Source: JALZCH01 sp036400075
GTDB taxonomy: Bacteria > Acidobacteriota > Blastocatellia > Pyrinomonadales > Pyrinomonadaceae
DNA length: 64,000 nt
Assembly (NCBI GenBank): GCA_036400075.1
Contig: DASWLV010000002.1
Location: 62,001 to 126,000 of the forward strand
Direction: 5' to 3'
Below, piece after piece: positions 8,322 to 17,369 of this stretch. The notes under the pieces are model-generated. The model searched no databases, was not told the origin of the DNA, and worked only from the letters and a program-made list of their open reading frames with translations. Both the position numbers and the translations under genes were made by a program. Positions within the stretch are counted from its first letter, which is position 1, and each line of letters starts with the position of its first letter.

Positions 8322-9227
8322 TTATTTTAGCCGCCGCTTCAGAAACTCGAACATACGGCTTTTAGCGAGCGCAGCGGCTTCCGCATCGTAATTGCGCCGC
8401 GTGTAATCGCAAAATGCGTGTCTCGCCCCTTCGTAAAAAAAGATTTCAGCGGGTGTGCCTTGTTTTTGTAACGCTTGCTCGAATTTTTTAACGTCCGCGA
8501 CGGGAACGGCTGTATCTGCGGTTCCGTAATGACCTTGAACCGGAACTTTTATTTTGCTTACCACATCCATCAAGTTCGGTTTTGGGTCTTCGGCAACTTG
8601 ATATTGCTCGGCGATTATCGGCGGCGCGTAAAAAGCAACCACGGCTTTCACGTCTTTTGATTCGGTCGCCAGTAACAGGCTTTGATAACCGCCGCCGCAG
8701 AAACCGACCATCCCGATTTTGCCGCGTCTGACAAAAGATTGCGATTTGAGATAATCAATCGCCGCTTGCGCATCTGAGAGTTCCTGCCTGTTAAATTTTC
8801 CGCTCAAATAACGGCGGTCACTTCTGTCGGATTGATTTAGCTCTTCAATTGTGAGTTCCGGCGCGCGGGAAAACCGCTTGACCGCGAGCGCTGCGAAACC
8901 CGCTTGAGCAAGCTGTGCGGCAGTGTAGCGATGGTCTTCAGGGATGCCGAGATTCCCGTGAAGGACGACAACGGCGCCGCGTTTTCCAGCGGTCTTGGGA
9001 CGAGCCTGATAACCTTGAATCATCTCCGCGCCGCTTTTGAAGGAAACAAACCCTTGAACGATATTCGGGTCTTCAAGCGCTTTTGTCGGAGGCTGAATCG
9101 TTTGCTGCGCAAGAATTTCTGAACCCATTACGACACCGACCAGAGCGGCGGTCGAGCCTGCAAGGAATGAACGACGGCTAAGTTCTTTATCGGTTTCCGG
9201 CGCGTCACATTTATCATCAATACACAT
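8322..9227 (-). CDS. Tat-exported dienelactone hydrolase family protein
   Basis: 301 residues. The N-terminus carries a twin-arginine signal (SRRSFLAGSTAALVG), so the folded enzyme is predicted to be exported. The rest is a dienelactone hydrolase: GAVVVLHGNLG near the oxyanion hole, the Cys nucleophile in GMVGFCGGGYQ, an acidic residue in YGTADTAVPV, and the His in GARHAFCDYTR. The family opens lactone rings such as dienelactone; the true substrate here is unknown. It heads the run of four minus-strand secreted-enzyme genes and is 132 bases from the AraC regulator upstream. Confidence 0.88.
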   Translation of the reverse strand: MCIDDKCDAPETDKELSRRSFLAGSTAALVGVVMGSEILAQQTIQPPTKALEDPNIVQGFVSFKSGAEMIQGYQARPKTAGKRGAVVVLHGNLGIPEDHRYTAAQLAQAGFAALAVKRFSRAPELTIEELNQSDRSDRRYLSGKFNRQELSDAQAAIDYLKSQSFVRRGKIGMVGFCGGGYQSLLLATESKDVKAVVAFYAPPIIAEQYQVAEDPKPNLMDVVSKIKVPVQGHYGTADTAVPVADVKKFEQALQKQGTPAEIFFYEGARHAFCDYTRRNYDAEAAALAKSRMFEFLKRRLK

Positions 9228-9359
9228 AAATTTTCTTCAACGGCTTTTGCATACAAAACAAATTTCGCGTAACAAAAATCATCTCCGCTCGGAATCGGTC
9301 GGGAAGCGGCGAGTGACGGTTAAGACTTTAACAATAAATTGTCGCCGATTCTTGAAAGA

Positions 9360-10196
9360 TTAGCGCTTTTTTGTAACGGAATTGCGGGCATAGTTTTTTT
9401 TGTATTCGGCGGGAGTTGTTTGCAGTTGTCGTTTGAATTCGTGAGTTAGATGGCTTTGATCGCTAAAGCCTGCCGCGACTGCGATGTCAGCGAGCGGCGA
9501 ATCGGATTTAAGAATTTCTCGCGCGGCATATTCTACGCGAAGCCGGCGCACATATTCGCCAATCGAACAGTGATGGTATCGGCGAAACGTCCGCGCCAGA
9601 TGTGACGGGTGAATCTCAACGGCGTCGGCAATTCCGTACAAGCTTAGTTTTTCGGCAAAATGCTGATGAATCAATTCCTGCGCCTGTTTTAACCAGTGCG
9701 GAGAAGCGGAAAAATCAGTTGTATTGTTTCGGCGGGCAGCCTGCCCCAGCATCTCAAGAATCAACCCTTCAATTATTAATTCAAATCCATTTGTGCGTTG
9801 ATGAAATTCCCGGTAGATGCGTCTGGCAATGATAGAAAGACTCCCGCCTTTGATATGACTCGGAGCGTCGAAAAGATTGGTAAAGGAACAAATGCCGTCT
9901 AATCTCGGCGGCGATAATTCGATAATCAGGCAATGCGCTCCTTTGTCGCCGTATTTATTACCGTGAGATTCTCCTGCCGGTTTTATTAAAATACTATCAG
10001 GCTCGGATTCTTGCGGATGATTGCCGACAGTTTCTCGAAATGAGCCGTCGAGCGTTAGATTGATATTGGCGCGCTCGTGGTCGTGACGCGGCAGAACGAG
10101 ATGAGGCGCGTGAAAAGTTTCGGTTAAGACGAAACCGTTTAAATCGAGGCTTCCGATTTGTCGTCCAAATGTTATCTGTCCCGGATTATTCTTCAT
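9360..10196 (-). CDS. AraC family transcriptional regulator
   Basis: 278 residues from ATG 10196 (a GTG at 10202 is an alternative). The N-terminal half has a cupin-like effector domain (LPRHDHERANINLTLDG). The C-terminal half has the two helix-turn-helix units of AraC: YGIADAVEIHPSHLARTF and PLADIAVAAGFSDQSHLTHEF, ending TTPAEYKK. It acts as a DNA-binding regulator in the cytosol. Target genes are unknown; position suggests the downstream secreted-hydrolase genes on the same strand. It is divergent from ribH, sharing a gap of about 230 bases. Confidence 0.92.
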   Translation of the reverse strand: MKNNPGQITFGRQIGSLDLNGFVLTETFHAPHLVLPRHDHERANINLTLDGSFRETVGNHPQESEPDSILIKPAGESHGNKYGDKGAHCLIIELSPPRLDGICSFTNLFDAPSHIKGGSLSIIARRIYREFHQRTNGFELIIEGLILEMLGQAARRNNTTDFSASPHWLKQAQELIHQHFAEKLSLYGIADAVEIHPSHLARTFRRYHHCSIGEYVRRLRVEYAAREILKSDSPLADIAVAAGFSDQSHLTHEFKRQLQTTPAEYKKNYARNSVTKKR

Positions 10197-10429
10197 CAGC
10201 ACGAACCGAACTTTTGTATTGCAATGTTAAGAATACAAATATTCGTAATAAGTTACTTTTGCCTCTAAATAAAATACACCGCGCTCGCTTATTTTGTGTC
10301 ACAAAGAATTATCCGATTTTTCTTAGCGTGCGGGTTTGAAAACAATTCGGCTTGTCAGCTTTTGCAGGCATCTTCTATACTGATGTGCGAGCGTTTTCGC
10401 GCCGCCGAAATTTAGAATCGAGAAACAAA

Positions 10430-10915
10430 TTGCAGCCTAAAATTCATCAGGGAAAATTAAAAGCCGAAGGATTCCGCTACGCGATTATTGTCAGCCGCTG
10501 GAACGAATTTCTAACCGCGCGTCTTGTCGAAGGCGCGCTCGACACGCTCGAACGTCTCGGCGCGAGCGAAGACGCAACCGAGATTTTCAAAATACCGGGC
10601 GCGTTTGAATTTCCGCTGGCGGCAAAAAAAGTTGCGACAAGCGGGCGTTTTGACGCGGTGATTTGTGTCGGCGCCGTTCTGCGCGGGCAGACGCCGCATT
10701 TCGATTTCGTCGCGGGCGAAGCGACAAAGGGAATTACTAACGCCGCGCTCGAAAGCGGAATTCCCGTTGTTTACGGCGTGATTACCGCCGACACGCTCGA
10801 ACAAGCGATTGACCGCGCCGGAGTTAAAGCCGGAAATAAGGGGAGCGAAGCGGCGATGGTCGCCGTCGAGATGGCAAATTTTTATCGTCTTTTGTCGGAA
10901 ATCGGCGATAAATAA
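10430..10915 (+). CDS. ribH: 6,7-dimethyl-8-ribityllumazine synthase
   Basis: Condenses 5-amino-6-ribitylaminouracil with 3,4-dihydroxy-2-butanone 4-phosphate, the next-to-last step of riboflavin synthesis. Family motifs: SRWNEF at the start, FKIPGAFEFPLAAKK, ICVGAVLRGQTPHFDFVAGE with the catalytic His, and IPVVYGVITADT. I chose TTG 10430, giving 161 residues, near the usual 155; the frame is open back to 10352 but the extra 26 residues do not look like the family. nusB follows 45 bases on; ribH-nusB is a common bacterial pairing. No FMN riboswitch was recognised upstream. Confidence 0.94.
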   Translation: MQPKIHQGKLKAEGFRYAIIVSRWNEFLTARLVEGALDTLERLGASEDATEIFKIPGAFEFPLAAKKVATSGRFDAVICVGAVLRGQTPHFDFVAGEATKGITNAALESGIPVVYGVITADTLEQAIDRAGVKAGNKGSEAAMVAVEMANFYRLLSEIGDK

Positions 10916-10960
10916 ATTGCAGTCGGCGGCGGTTCTTTGCTAGTTTTGAGAACAAGGGTT

Positions 10961-11449
10961 ATGGGAGCTAGACGTAAGGCGCGCGAAAGCGCCCTGCAAA
11001 TGTTATTTGCTATTGATGTTTCGAGCGCAACGGTCGAAGAACAAATTCGCGTTTACTGGTCTAACCTCAACGATGCTGAGTTAGACGAAGCCAACCGCGA
11101 ATTTGCTACAAATCTCGTTCGCGGAACGCGCTCTAAATTGAAAGCGATTGACGAAAAAATCACTTCGCGTGCGGAAAACTGGCGGATTTCCAGAATGGCT
11201 GTCGTTGACCGCAACGTGTTAAGGCTTGCCGTTTACGAATTTTTGTATGAAAAAACTCCGCGCACTGTTATTATAAACGAGGCGCTCGAAGTCGCCCGCC
11301 GATTTTCAACTTACGAAGCCACGCAATTTATCAACGGAATTTTGGACGCGATTAAACACGATCTCGAAAAACAAGATTCAAATCAAACAAACGACAAACC
11401 CGAAGACAATTCCGAAGACGAAAAAAGCCGCGCCTCAACGGTTCGTTAA
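10961..11449 (+). CDS. nusB: Transcription antitermination factor NusB
   Basis: An RNA-binding all-helical protein that, with NusE (S10), assembles antitermination complexes on rRNA operon leaders. The 162-residue product starts with the basic RNA-binding stretch MGARRKARESALQMLF and has the family core RMAVVDRNVLRLAVYEFLY followed by TVIINEALEVARRFST and FINGILDAI. ATG 10961 is chosen over an earlier in-frame TTG at 10937 because it matches the usual N-terminus. The last 30 residues are a charged, probably disordered extension. Likely cotranscribed with ribH. Confidence 0.95.
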   Translation: MGARRKARESALQMLFAIDVSSATVEEQIRVYWSNLNDAELDEANREFATNLVRGTRSKLKAIDEKITSRAENWRISRMAVVDRNVLRLAVYEFLYEKTPRTVIINEALEVARRFSTYEATQFINGILDAIKHDLEKQDSNQTNDKPEDNSEDEKSRASTVR

Positions 11450-11516
11450 TTCGATAATCCAAATCAGCCGGTTTAGCCGCCGCGAGCGAAATCTCCCGCC
11501 CGTCATCCCTTCAATT

Positions 11517-12866
11517 ATGCAAGAATTGCAAGCCGCATTTTTGGCAGACGCGCCGCGCCGAATTCAAAATCTGCGCAGGGATTTAATCAAGCTCCGCGCG
11601 GCAAATTCGATTGAGCAGCCGGAGCTTGTCAGAAAATTGTTTCGCCAGCTTCACACGCTCAAAGGCTCTGCCGCCGCTTTTGATTTTGCGGCGGTCAGCC
11701 GAATCGCTCACGAGCTGGAAAATTTTTTAGAAATCATCAATGCGGAAAATTTCGCCGAATCAATCGCTGTTTTAGAAGAAGGCATCCCCGAAATCGAAGC
11801 CGCATTTGCCGAAACCTCCGAAAATTCTTTGTCGTCAAATAGCCGCCAAAAACTCGAAAATTGGCGAGTGATTTACCAAAATGCCCGCCAAAACAAAGCC
11901 GAAAATCCCGAACAAATCGCTCTCCCGTTTGATTTGGAAAAACAATTAAAACCTGCGGAAATCGAACGTTTGCGGCAAGCCTTAAAATTAAATTCCACTC
12001 TCGCCTTAATTTCGGTTAAATTTGCCGCATCGAATTTCGCCGACGGTTTTTGCTCGGTGCAAAACAAGCTGAATCGTCACGGCGAAATCGTCGCCACGCT
12101 GCCGGATGCCGAGAAAACAATCAGCGCGGAAATCGCTTTGCGACTGATTTTCGCGTGCAATAAACGAGCGGAAAACGTCGGCGAAATCTTAGCGGATTCA
12201 AACGCAGAAATCCTGGGCGTTTTTGAAAATAAAAATCATCGCGGAAGCGATTTTTGCGATAAAGATTTTTCTGCCGAAATGCCGCAAGCTAAACTCTCTA
12301 ATCTATGGGCGCAGGCTTCGCTTGCGGGACAGAAAACCGCTGCGGCGCAAAGCAAAAGAGTTGTTTTTCAAGAGCGCGGCGTTGCCGAGGTCGAAATCGC
12401 TGGACAGCTTGCCGAAGCCTGCGAAATCGCTTTGCTGCACATCACGCGAAACGCAGTCGCGCACGGAATTGAAACGCCCGATGAGCGAAGCGCGAATGGC
12501 AAAAACGAAAGCGGCTTGATTCGCCTTGAGGTTTGGCGGGAAAACGATTCGCTTTGCCTGCAAATTTCCGACGACGGGCGCGGAATTGATGCGGATAAAA
12601 TCTGGCGGCTGGCGAAAGAGCGCGATCTGATTGCCGAAAATACGGCGTTCGACGAAAGAAAAGCCGGGCAAATTATCTTCTTATCTGGTTTTTCAACCGC
12701 CGCCACAGTGACCGAAGACGCCGGGCGCGGCGTCGGGCTTGACGCCGTTGAAACGGCGGTTCGAGCGGCTGGCGGCACAATCGAAGCGAGCAGCGAACGT
12801 GGGCGCGGAACGACATTTTTGATTCGTTTTCCCGCCGCAGACGAAATTTTCCAAATTAAAAATTAA
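11517..12866 (+). CDS. CheA-like protein: Hpt domain plus histidine-kinase ATPase domain
   Basis: 449 residues. Residues 1-110 form an Hpt domain with phospho-acceptor His46 in QLHTLKGSAAAFD. The middle part (about 150-270) is not recognised. The C-terminal third is a CheA-type ATPase: N box ITRNAVAHGIETPDER, G1 ISDDGRGIDADKIW, G2 GRGVGLDAVETAVRAAGG, then GRGTTFLIRF. The P5/CheW-like coupling domain at the end of normal CheA is absent and no obvious P3 dimerisation helix pair or response regulator is seen nearby. The stop shares one base with the start of the next gene (TAATG), so the two are translationally coupled. That argues for a joint role of this kinase-like protein with the large ATPase rather than classic chemotaxis. 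Confidence 0.8.
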   Translation: MQELQAAFLADAPRRIQNLRRDLIKLRAANSIEQPELVRKLFRQLHTLKGSAAAFDFAAVSRIAHELENFLEIINAENFAESIAVLEEGIPEIEAAFAETSENSLSSNSRQKLENWRVIYQNARQNKAENPEQIALPFDLEKQLKPAEIERLRQALKLNSTLALISVKFAASNFADGFCSVQNKLNRHGEIVATLPDAEKTISAEIALRLIFACNKRAENVGEILADSNAEILGVFENKNHRGSDFCDKDFSAEMPQAKLSNLWAQASLAGQKTAAAQSKRVVFQERGVAEVEIAGQLAEACEIALLHITRNAVAHGIETPDERSANGKNESGLIRLEVWRENDSLCLQISDDGRGIDADKIWRLAKERDLIAENTAFDERKAGQIIFLSGFSTAATVTEDAGRGVGLDAVETAVRAAGGTIEASSERGRGTTFLIRFPAADEIFQIKN

Positions 12867-15800
12867 TGAAACGAGTTCAGGAAAAAATCAAAGACCTCGT
12901 TGACGCGAGACCGTACGAAGCGGTTAAAAACTACGCAGCGGACGCCGAGCAAACTGTTGCCGCTTACCGTTTTACCGATGCGACTGCCGATTTACTCGCC
13001 AAATGGTTTGATGAAATCGGGCGTCTGGCTCACGGCAATTCGACGGGAGCCGCGTTTGCGCTTGCGGGCAATCGCGGCGCGGGTAAAAGCCATCTGCTCG
13101 CGGTTTTGGCTGCCGTGACGGAAAACCCCGATCTGCGCGCTCGTCTCGCAGATTCGCACGTCGCCGCCAGTGCCCAGAGCTTGCCGCGCAGGCGGCTGAA
13201 AGTCGTGCGCGTCGAACGCGGAACCGCGCCGACGTTTTCCGAAGAATTTCGCAGCGCGCTCTCGAAAACTTTCGGCGCGGCAGTTGATAATTTCGGGGCA
13301 AATCCGGCGCAAATGCTAATTGCGGCGGCGCAGCAGCCCGAAGCTGAGCCGCTTGTTTTGATTGTTGATTCGGCGCAAACGCGCCTCGCCAGAGTCAAAC
13401 GCGACGATGGCGCGGATTTAAGCGAGCTGGCGGAAATCGCCAAACAAGCGAGAATTTTTTTCGCTGTTGCTCTTGACGACGACATTTCGGGCGCTGACGG
13501 CGTAAACGCTTCAATCGCCCGCAGCTTTCAAATCAATTTTCTCGATCAGGAACATCTTTATCGAATTCTCGACGCGCATATTTTCCCGAAACGCCCGAAC
13601 GCGCGCCCGATTTTGCGCGAGCTTTATCAAATGCTGCGTCAGGAAATGCCCGGTTTTAATTGGAGCGAGCCGCGTTTTACGGCGCTTTATCCGGTTCACC
13701 CGATTGTCGCCGAAGTCGTTCCGGCGGTTCGGCTCTACGCGCAAAATTTTGCGTTTCTGCCGTTTGCGGCGGAGAGCGGGCGGATGACTTTGAATCGTCC
13801 GGCGCATTCGTTAATTGCGCTTGACGAAATTTTCGACCGCGCCGAACCGGAGCTTCGCAAATCGGAAGAGTTAGCCGATAATTTCGCAGTTTACGATCAT
13901 TTATCAATTGAAGCGATTGCCAAAATCTCGGTTTTACAGCGACTTCAGGCGAAATTGATTTTAAAAGCTCTGTTCATTTTATCGCTCGACGGACGCGGCG
14001 CTTCGGCTGGGGAAATCGCTTCGGCGATGCTGATTTACGACGAAAACGCGCCCGGCGAGGCGCTCGCCAGAGTTGGGGAAATGCTATCGGTCTTCGCTGC
14101 GACGAACGAGAATTTGCGCGTCCGCGAAGAAGGCGGCGAGCGGATTTATCGTTTCGGAAAAGACGCCGATTCGGATTTTGAAGCGAAACTGAATGAATTA
14201 GCCGCGCAGGTTTCGCCCGCCGAAATCAAAAGAATTTTGCGGCGCGCGGGCGAAGCGCGCTTTAATGATTGGATTTTCGGGAGCGAATCCGAAACACAGG
14301 CGGATTTTTCAATTCGCTGGCGCGGCACTCTGCGGCGCGGGCGCGTTTTGTGGGAAGAGGCGGAAGCAGAAGTTGAAAAACCCGAAAATCTCGATTGGGA
14401 AATCGTCGTTTCTTTTGATTCGGAACTGAAATCGGCGGCGAATGAAGAAGACGTGCCGCGATTGATTTGGCGACCGGCAACTTTGCGCGCTGAAGACGAG
14501 CAGATTTTGCGGCGGTTTGCAGTTTTGCACGGGCAAACCGGCATTAATGAAGAACTCGAAGAATCGGCAATCGCCGCCGCGCAAACTTATGCCGCGCTCA
14601 TAGAGCGAGTTTGGACTCGCATTTTCGTTGACGACGGCGCGTTTTTGTCGGCGGGCGAAAAACATTCTTTCACGCCGGAAATGAGCCGCGCGGCGACGCT
14701 CGAAACTTTTCTCGAAGCCGCAATCACGCCGATTTTTGACCGCAAATTTGCCGCTCATCCGCATTTTCGGGAACTGTTAACCGCGTCGGAAGTCTCGACG
14801 CTGGTCAGCGAATTTTTCGGCACGTCGGGCGCAAATTCGCCGCAGGTGCAGAAATTGGCGAAAGATTTTGCCGTTCCGCTTGGTTTGGCGACCGAAAACG
14901 CGCCGCCAGCGCTCGAATCCGACGAACGACTTTTGCGCCAGCCGTTGATTCGGCGCGTTTGGAACGCGGTCGAGCAGGCAGGCGAACGAGTTGTACCGCT
15001 TGGGGAAATTTACGCCGAGCTAAGAAGCGAGCCTTACGGTTTGTCGCGCGAAGCGCAGCATCTCGTTTTATCGGCTCTCGTCGCGCGACGGCGAATCGAA
15101 TTTGTAACCAGAGCGGGCGAGCGCATTACCCGGCGTTTTCTCGATTTAAAAATAATTTGGTCGGAAATCACCGGCATTGTGCGCTCTTCGGTTTTGCCGC
15201 GCAGCTCGGCTGAATTGGTCAATTGGGCGCGGCATTTGACCGGCGCGCAGATCGAAGCCGCTTCGCTTCACGACACATTGTCGGTGGCAAATCTGAATCA
15301 GGCTTTGAAGGATTGGCTGGCGAGCTGGCGAAACGAGCAAATTTTAAAACGCTTCGACGCTTTGCCCGACGACTCGCTTAACGTTCGCGCATGGAAATTG
15401 GCAACGCGAGCGACGAAAACTTTCGGTGTCGCCGCCGAAGCCGTCGCGGATGCACTGGATGGTAAAATTTTGCTCGAAGACGGTTTGGAGCGAATTGCCG
15501 AAGCGTTTAATGACGACGCCGCGCAAATCGACGCCGCGCAGCGCGAGCTTGAACGTCTCAAAACTTTTGTCGCCGCCGTTCCCCAAAGAGAAGCGATCTG
15601 GCGCTACGTTGCGCTCGCCGAAGCCACCGATGACGCGGAAATCGAATCTGTACGCGAGCGGATTTTAGATTTTCTGGAACGTCACGAAACAGCGTTCGAC
15701 CGTGAAGCGGAAGAACAATTAAATCGGTTTTGGAAGGAATTTCAGGAGCGTTACGCCGCTTTTTACCAATCTCGCCACAATGCGGTCATTCATTCCGCCG

Positions 15801-16402
15801 ACCGGCAGGCGCAACTTGAAAAGTTGTTTCAGAGCCGCGATTGGGCGGAATTTGTCGAGCTTTCCGAAGTCGAAATTTTTCACCCGCGTTTTCGCGGCGA
15901 AGCCGAAAAATTGCGCCGACGCGCAGAGCATTTGAAATGCGAATTCGATGTCCCGGCATTGCTCGGTGAACATCCGGCGTGCGCCTGTGGTTTTCGGATG
16001 ATTGAATCCGATTGCCTCGAACGTCTGCCGGAAGATTTGCGGCAAATCGTTTCGGATGGTTTAGCGGCTTATCGCCAGACGCTCGCCGGACTCGGCGCGG
16101 CGTTTGCGGTCGCGCTCGAAGACGCGGCGCAAAACGCGGTCAACGCGGAAATCGCTCTCGGAGCGGCAAAACTCTCGGATTATTTTACGCGCGGCGAAGA
16201 GCTTCCGTCGCTTGAACGCGCCGAAATCGAAGCCATCAAACAAGCTCTCGCCGAAATGCAAACCACTACGCTCACCATAGTTGCGCCGGGTGCAAACAAT
16301 GCTGTTCTGACACGCGAAGATTTACGCCTGCAATTTAACAACTGGCTCGACCGCTTGCCCGATGCGCCGTTTTTGGTCAAACTGACCGACGGTGAAAATT
16401 AA
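12866..16402 (+). CDS. Very large P-loop ATPase, DUF6079/PglY-BrxC-like
   Basis: 1178 residues. The Walker A motif GNRGAGKS lies at residues 68-75, in the context ALAGNRGAGKSHLL, and a candidate Walker B is LVLIVDSAQT near residue 165. The N-terminal layout (a short leader, Walker A near residue 70, then a conserved HPIVAEVVPAVRLYAQ stretch near 290) resembles the DUF6079/PglY/BrxC ATPases of BREX and phage-growth-limitation systems. The second half is mostly helical and charged, with a small Cys cluster (HPACACGF, then C about ten residues on) that could bind metal. No BREX methylase, PglZ or BrxL gene is present, so this is not a canonical system. Coupled upstream to the CheA-like gene (TAATG); the next gene's start overlaps its end by 11 bases. 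The family assignment is by eye and moderate. Confidence 0.6.
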   Translation: MKRVQEKIKDLVDARPYEAVKNYAADAEQTVAAYRFTDATADLLAKWFDEIGRLAHGNSTGAAFALAGNRGAGKSHLLAVLAAVTENPDLRARLADSHVAASAQSLPRRRLKVVRVERGTAPTFSEEFRSALSKTFGAAVDNFGANPAQMLIAAAQQPEAEPLVLIVDSAQTRLARVKRDDGADLSELAEIAKQARIFFAVALDDDISGADGVNASIARSFQINFLDQEHLYRILDAHIFPKRPNARPILRELYQMLRQEMPGFNWSEPRFTALYPVHPIVAEVVPAVRLYAQNFAFLPFAAESGRMTLNRPAHSLIALDEIFDRAEPELRKSEELADNFAVYDHLSIEAIAKISVLQRLQAKLILKALFILSLDGRGASAGEIASAMLIYDENAPGEALARVGEMLSVFAATNENLRVREEGGERIYRFGKDADSDFEAKLNELAAQVSPAEIKRILRRAGEARFNDWIFGSESETQADFSIRWRGTLRRGRVLWEEAEAEVEKPENLDWEIVVSFDSELKSAANEEDVPRLIWRPATLRAEDEQILRRFAVLHGQTGINEELEESAIAAAQTYAALIERVWTRIFVDDGAFLSAGEKHSFTPEMSRAATLETFLEAAITPIFDRKFAAHPHFRELLTASEVSTLVSEFFGTSGANSPQVQKLAKDFAVPLGLATENAPPALESDERLLRQPLIRRVWNAVEQAGERVVPLGEIYAELRSEPYGLSREAQHLVLSALVARRRIEFVTRAGERITRRFLDLKIIWSEITGIVRSSVLPRSSAELVNWARHLTGAQIEAASLHDTLSVANLNQALKDWLASWRNEQILKRFDALPDDSLNVRAWKLATRATKTFGVAAEAVADALDGKILLEDGLERIAEAFNDDAAQIDAAQRELERLKTFVAAVPQREAIWRYVALAEATDDAEIESVRERILDFLERHETAFDREAEEQLNRFWKEFQERYAAFYQSRHNAVIHSADRQAQLEKLFQSRDWAEFVELSEVEIFHPRFRGEAEKLRRRAEHLKCEFDVPALLGEHPACACGFRMIESDCLERLPEDLRQIVSDGLAAYRQTLAGLGAAFAVALEDAAQNAVNAEIALGAAKLSDYFTRGEELPSLERAEIEAIKQALAEMQTTTLTIVAPGANNAVLTREDLRLQFNNWLDRLPDAPFLVKLTDGEN

Positions 16403-17282
16403 AAACAAATTTTCAATTTCAATCGTCGGCGCAGGCAGACTCGGCGGCGCATTGGCAATTGCGCTCGCCCGAAAAAATTACAGAATCGCGTCAGTCGTCG
16501 CGCGCAGATTTGAAAGTGCGGCGCGCGCTGCACATCAAATTTTGCCGCCGCCGGAAATCTTAACGGCGGAAAATCTCGCCGCGCTTCCTTCGTCCGACAT
16601 CGTTTTTATCACGACGCCCGACCCGGAAATCGAGCCGACAGCCGCGCGTCTTGCGGCAAATCGTAATTTCAATTCGGAAACAATTTTTCTGCATACGAGC
16701 GGCTCGCTTTCGTCCGCTGTTTTAAGCAGATTAAAGAACGTCGGCGCAAACACGGGTTCGCTGCATCCACTGGTTTCGGTAAGCGATCCGGGCGCGGGCG
16801 CGGAACGATTTGCGGGCGCTTTTTTCTGCGTCGAAGGCGATGCGACGGCGGTTGCGGCGGCAAAACAAATTGTCGCGGATTTGGGCGGTGAATCGTTTGA
16901 GATAAATCCCGAATTCAAAACTTTGTATCACGCGGCGGCATTGATGACTGCCGGTCATCTGATCGCGCTGTTCGATGTCGCGGCGGAAACTTTGTCTCGA
17001 TGCGGAGTCGAAGAATCCGAAGCACGCCGGATTTTATTGCCGCTGGCGCAGAGCGCGGTGGGAAATCTTGGCAGGCAAACACCCGCTGAGGCTTTAACCG
17101 GGACTTTTGCGCGCGCTGACGCGGAGACGATGCAGCGACATCTCGAATCGCTTTGTGAACACGAAACCGCGCTGCGCATTTATGTTGAGCTTGGAAAACG
17201 CTCGATTGAATTGGCGCGCGAGCAAGGCGCGGACGACGAAAAACTCGAAGAAATGCACCGGAAGTTAGTGAATAGTAAATAG
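16392..17282 (+). CDS. Rossmann-fold DUF2520 oxidoreductase-like protein
   Basis: 296 residues. The NADP-binding fold opens with VGAGRLGGALAIALA, followed by DIVFITTPDPEI and LHTSGSLSS; the C-terminal helical DUF2520 domain includes LYHAAALMTAGHL. The layout matches the F420-dependent-NADP-oxidoreductase-like/DUF2520 family, often found near pantothenate genes but of unproven reaction. The GTG start at 16392 overlaps the preceding ATPase by 11 bases, indicating coupling. The final codons (VNSK and stop) lie inside the tandem-heptamer hairpin at 17268, so the C-terminus may have been rewritten by that repeat. Confidence 0.85.
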   Translation: MKIKNKFSISIVGAGRLGGALAIALARKNYRIASVVARRFESAARAAHQILPPPEILTAENLAALPSSDIVFITTPDPEIEPTAARLAANRNFNSETIFLHTSGSLSSAVLSRLKNVGANTGSLHPLVSVSDPGAGAERFAGAFFCVEGDATAVAAAKQIVADLGGESFEINPEFKTLYHAAALMTAGHLIALFDVAAETLSRCGVEESEARRILLPLAQSAVGNLGRQTPAEALTGTFARADAETMQRHLESLCEHETALRIYVELGKRSIELAREQGADDEKLEEMHRKLVNSK

Positions 17283-17341
17283 TAAATTGTAAATCGTAAT
17301 AAAAAATACGATTCACGATTTACTATTCACGATTTACTATT
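17268..17341. repeat. Hairpin built from tandem heptamers
   Basis: The left arm repeats gtgaata/gtaaata/gtaaatt/gtaaatc with exact 7-base spacing (17268-17298). The right arm (17307-17341) holds the complementary words cgattta/ctattca. A short A-rich loop separates them. It overlaps the last codons of the DUF2520 gene and fills most of the gap to fur. May act as a terminator. Confidence 0.75.
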
Positions 17342-17369
17342 AGCGTGAGCGTGTTAAAATAATAGTTAA

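Noticed and set aside
10203..10429. FMN riboswitch upstream of ribH
   Set aside because: No recognisable FMN-aptamer consensus was seen, and the gap is shared with the divergent AraC gene.
12866..16402. A complete BREX or Pgl system
   Set aside because: Only an ATPase-like protein is present; no methyltransferase, PglZ, BrxA/B or Lon-like gene surrounds it.
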